Positions 6,828 through 7,991 of a stretch of DNA of 7,991 bases are shown piece after piece (position 1 is the first letter of the stretch; the number at the start of each line of letters is the position of its first letter). The translations under genes and the position numbers were made by a program. This DNA comes from Oligosphaeraceae bacterium (GTDB taxonomy: Bacteria > Verrucomicrobiota > Lentisphaeria > Oligosphaerales > Oligosphaeraceae), in NCBI GenBank assembly GCA_012515455.1, contig JAAYYJ010000061.1:1-7991 (forward strand), written 5' to 3'. The notes under the pieces were generated by a model. It searched no databases. It saw nothing but the letters and a program-made list of their open reading frames with translations, and had not been told where the DNA came from.

Positions 6828-7592
6828 ATGGATTACGAAATTATCGACGCACATCTGCATCCATTTTTGCACCCGGATTGTTGCATCAACCAATATCAGG
6901 CTGTCCAAACCGTCGAGGGATTTGTTGCCCATCTTCGACAGCAGGGCATATCTTTATGCGCGGGGTCAATCGTTCGCAAACTGGCTGGCGACGATTTTAC
7001 GCCCATAAGGGCACTGAACCAGGACGCACTGGAATTTCGGCAGCAGTATCCTGGTTTTTACCTTCCGGGAGCCCATGTACACAGTCAGTTCCCGGATGAA
7101 TCCTGTCAGGAACTGGAGCGTCTGCACGCCCAGGGAGTCCGTCTGATTGGTGAACTGGTTCCATACTATATGGCCTGGGATGCCTATGCCGTGAGCAGCA
7201 TGAATCCGGTCTGGGACCTGGCCTCTCAACTTGGCTATGTCGTCAGTATTCATCCCACTACGCTGGAGGATATCGAACAGTTGTTGACGCTGTTCCCGAA
7301 ACTCAACGTGATCATCGCCCACCCCGGCGAACGTGCAGATTACCTCCAAAAACTGGCACTGCTCAAGCGGCATCCCAATGCTTATCTGGACATCTGCGGC
7401 ACCGGGTTGTTCCGCCATGGTATGCTAGCCTATGGAGTGAAGGAGGTGGGTGTGGAGCGTTTTCTTTTTGGCAGCGATTTTCCCGTCTGCAGCGCAGCCA
7501 TGCAGGTCGGCGGGGTCCTCGGTGAAAATCTCACCCGCAAGCAACGGGAAGCCATCTTTGCCGGCAACGCCCGAAAACTCTTTGCTCTATGA
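6828..7592 (+). CDS. Amidohydrolase_2-family (TIM-barrel) metal-dependent hydrolase
   Basis: This 254-residue protein starts with IIDAHLHPF (His9, His11), the metal-binding HxH of the amidohydrolase superfamily. It continues with GVRLIGELVPYY (Glu109), SIHPTT (His142), a NVIIAHPGE strand (His165), YLDICGTG and FLFGSDFP (Asp217), and ends with a GNARKLFAL helix. This order matches the Amidohydro_2 group, whose members act as lactonases, decarboxylases and hydratases, usually with one divalent metal. At 254 residues it is a compact member. ATG 6828 is supported by AGGGA 8 bases upstream. It differs in fold subgroup from the PTE-like protein, so the cluster has two non-redundant hydrolases. It probably works on the same pathway as the glycyl radical enzyme, but the 205-base gap leaves room for independent expression. 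No signal peptide is seen. The substrate is unknown. Confidence 0.88.
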   Translation: MDYEIIDAHLHPFLHPDCCINQYQAVQTVEGFVAHLRQQGISLCAGSIVRKLAGDDFTPIRALNQDALEFRQQYPGFYLPGAHVHSQFPDESCQELERLHAQGVRLIGELVPYYMAWDAYAVSSMNPVWDLASQLGYVVSIHPTTLEDIEQLLTLFPKLNVIIAHPGERADYLQKLALLKRHPNAYLDICGTGLFRHGMLAYGVKEVGVERFLFGSDFPVCSAAMQVGGVLGENLTRKQREAIFAGNARKLFAL

Positions 7593-7661
7593 ATCCAATT
7601 CAAGCCGGCGAAAGGTGTTATTGGTCATTATAGGTGAGACATACTCACGCTGGGAGGGAAT

Positions 7662-7900
7662 ATGTCGAATACTCATTTCTCGCCAAGGTTGGAAGATGCC
7701 CATTGATGGGTGACAGAGACTATAGCTGTGCAGAAGGAGGACAATTTGACTGATTGGAAGAACAGATTTCCAAAGGAGCCTTTTCGCCTTTTCGATTCTA
7801 ACGCAAGCGCGACCGGGTGACCGGGCCGGGCTTTCCGGTCGCCGACACAGCGGATTACTCCTACCGCTACTACCACCGTTTCTGGGAGGTCTACAACTGA
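7662..7900 (+). pseudogene. Degraded reading frame of unknown family (in-frame TGA plus frameshift)
   Basis: From ATG 7662, preceded by GGGAGG, the frame gives 14 residues (MSNTHFSPRLEDAH), then TGA at 7704-7706. It then runs on in the same frame through WVTETIAVQKEDN and NRFPKEPFRLFDS to TGA at 7818-7820. A second frame, open from about 7800, continues with TGPGFPVADTA and DYSYRYYHRFWEVYN to TGA at 7898-7900. The residue patterns look protein-like in both pieces, so one ancestral frame broken by a stop and a frameshift is plausible. I do not recognise the family. A strong AAGGAGG at 7734-7740 sits 5 bases before a TTG (7746), so a 24-residue frame from there could be translated. Alternatives are small independent peptides or chance. 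Confidence 0.35.
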
Positions 7901-7934
7901 TTCAGACGGCCTGCTGTTTTTTTGCGGTCGTTAT

Positions 7935-7962
7935 TTGACTTGGCAACAACATCGATTAAATT
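7935..7962 (+). promoter_or_regulatory. Sigma70-like promoter directed out of the right edge
   Basis: TTGACT (7935-7940) and TAAATT (7957-7962) are separated by 16 bases, a near-consensus -35/-10 pair in an AT-rich stretch after a GC-rich region. It would drive a plus-strand gene beyond 7991. No start codon with coding capacity is visible inside the window. Confidence 0.45.
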
Positions 7963-7991
7963 ACCCCTGTCATGCCATCCAGTTGTCGAGC

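Larger units (their letters stand above)
7593..7991. other. Downstream region with decayed coding sequence and a possible outward promoter
   Basis: No intact gene of convincing length lies in these 399 bases. The stretch contains a short GTGAG-ACATA-CTCAC hairpin (7633-7647) without a T-run, a broken reading frame (7662-7900), a T7 run at 7917-7923 and a promoter-like sequence at 7935-7962. No Rho-independent terminator for the upstream cluster could be identified. Confidence 0.5.

Noticed and set aside
7901..7910. TTCAGACGGC, identical to the reverse complement of the Neisseria DNA uptake core
   Set aside because: A single copy without the extended 12-mer; one 10-mer match in this length can occur by chance, and nothing else suggests Neisseria.
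7901..7923. Possible Rho-independent terminator ending in seven T
   Set aside because: The GC-rich bases before the T-run do not form a convincing stem (only CAG/CTG pairs).

Overview
The window looks like a piece of a GC-rich anaerobic bacterial chromosome. The anaerobe inference rests on a glycyl radical enzyme and its radical-SAM activase, which are destroyed by oxygen. A divergent GH2 glycosidase and a neutral-ceramidase-like protein beside them resemble the polymer-degrading repertoire of gut or sediment Verrucomicrobiota/Lentisphaerota/Planctomycetota. That taxonomic guess is an inference and cannot be proved from this sequence; no rRNA or marker gene is present.

Left part (1-2268, minus strand): the N-terminal 106 residues of a neutral/alkaline-ceramidase-like hydrolase run off the left edge. 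Upstream of it lies a cytoplasmic GH2 beta-glycosidase of 593 codons. The GH2 frame is interrupted by one in-frame TAG at codon 474, between the acid/base (E403) and the nucleophile (E502), so a protein ending there would be catalytically dead.

Middle (2269-2600): a divergent intergenic region with short direct and inverted repeats, likely to hold the promoters of both transcription units.

Right part (2601-7592, plus strand): a compact cluster encodes (1) a 708-residue glycyl radical enzyme with intact Gly684 and Cys363, but a GCNEP cysteine loop instead of the usual GCVEP; (2) a phosphotriesterase-family metal hydrolase with all metal ligands; (3) the matching glycyl-radical activase, with a CxxxCxxC radical-SAM motif and two ferredoxin [4Fe-4S] motifs; and (4), after a 205-base gap, an amidohydrolase_2-family TIM-barrel hydrolase. 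One reading is a catabolic module in which a C-C, C-O or C-X bond cleavage or dehydration by the radical enzyme is fed or followed by two hydrolytic steps (lactone, ester or amide opening). The substrate cannot be read from the sequence. This cluster is the best candidate for an undescribed system.

Gaps and debris: the 205-base gap holds a 42-codon minus-strand frame that looks like the C-terminal end of a carbohydrate-binding jelly-roll domain. After the last gene (7593-7991) lies a decayed frame (in-frame TGA plus a frameshift) with protein-like residue patterns, then a sigma70-like promoter pointing out of the window. No tRNA, rRNA, CRISPR array, insertion sequence or convincing Rho-independent terminator was seen.
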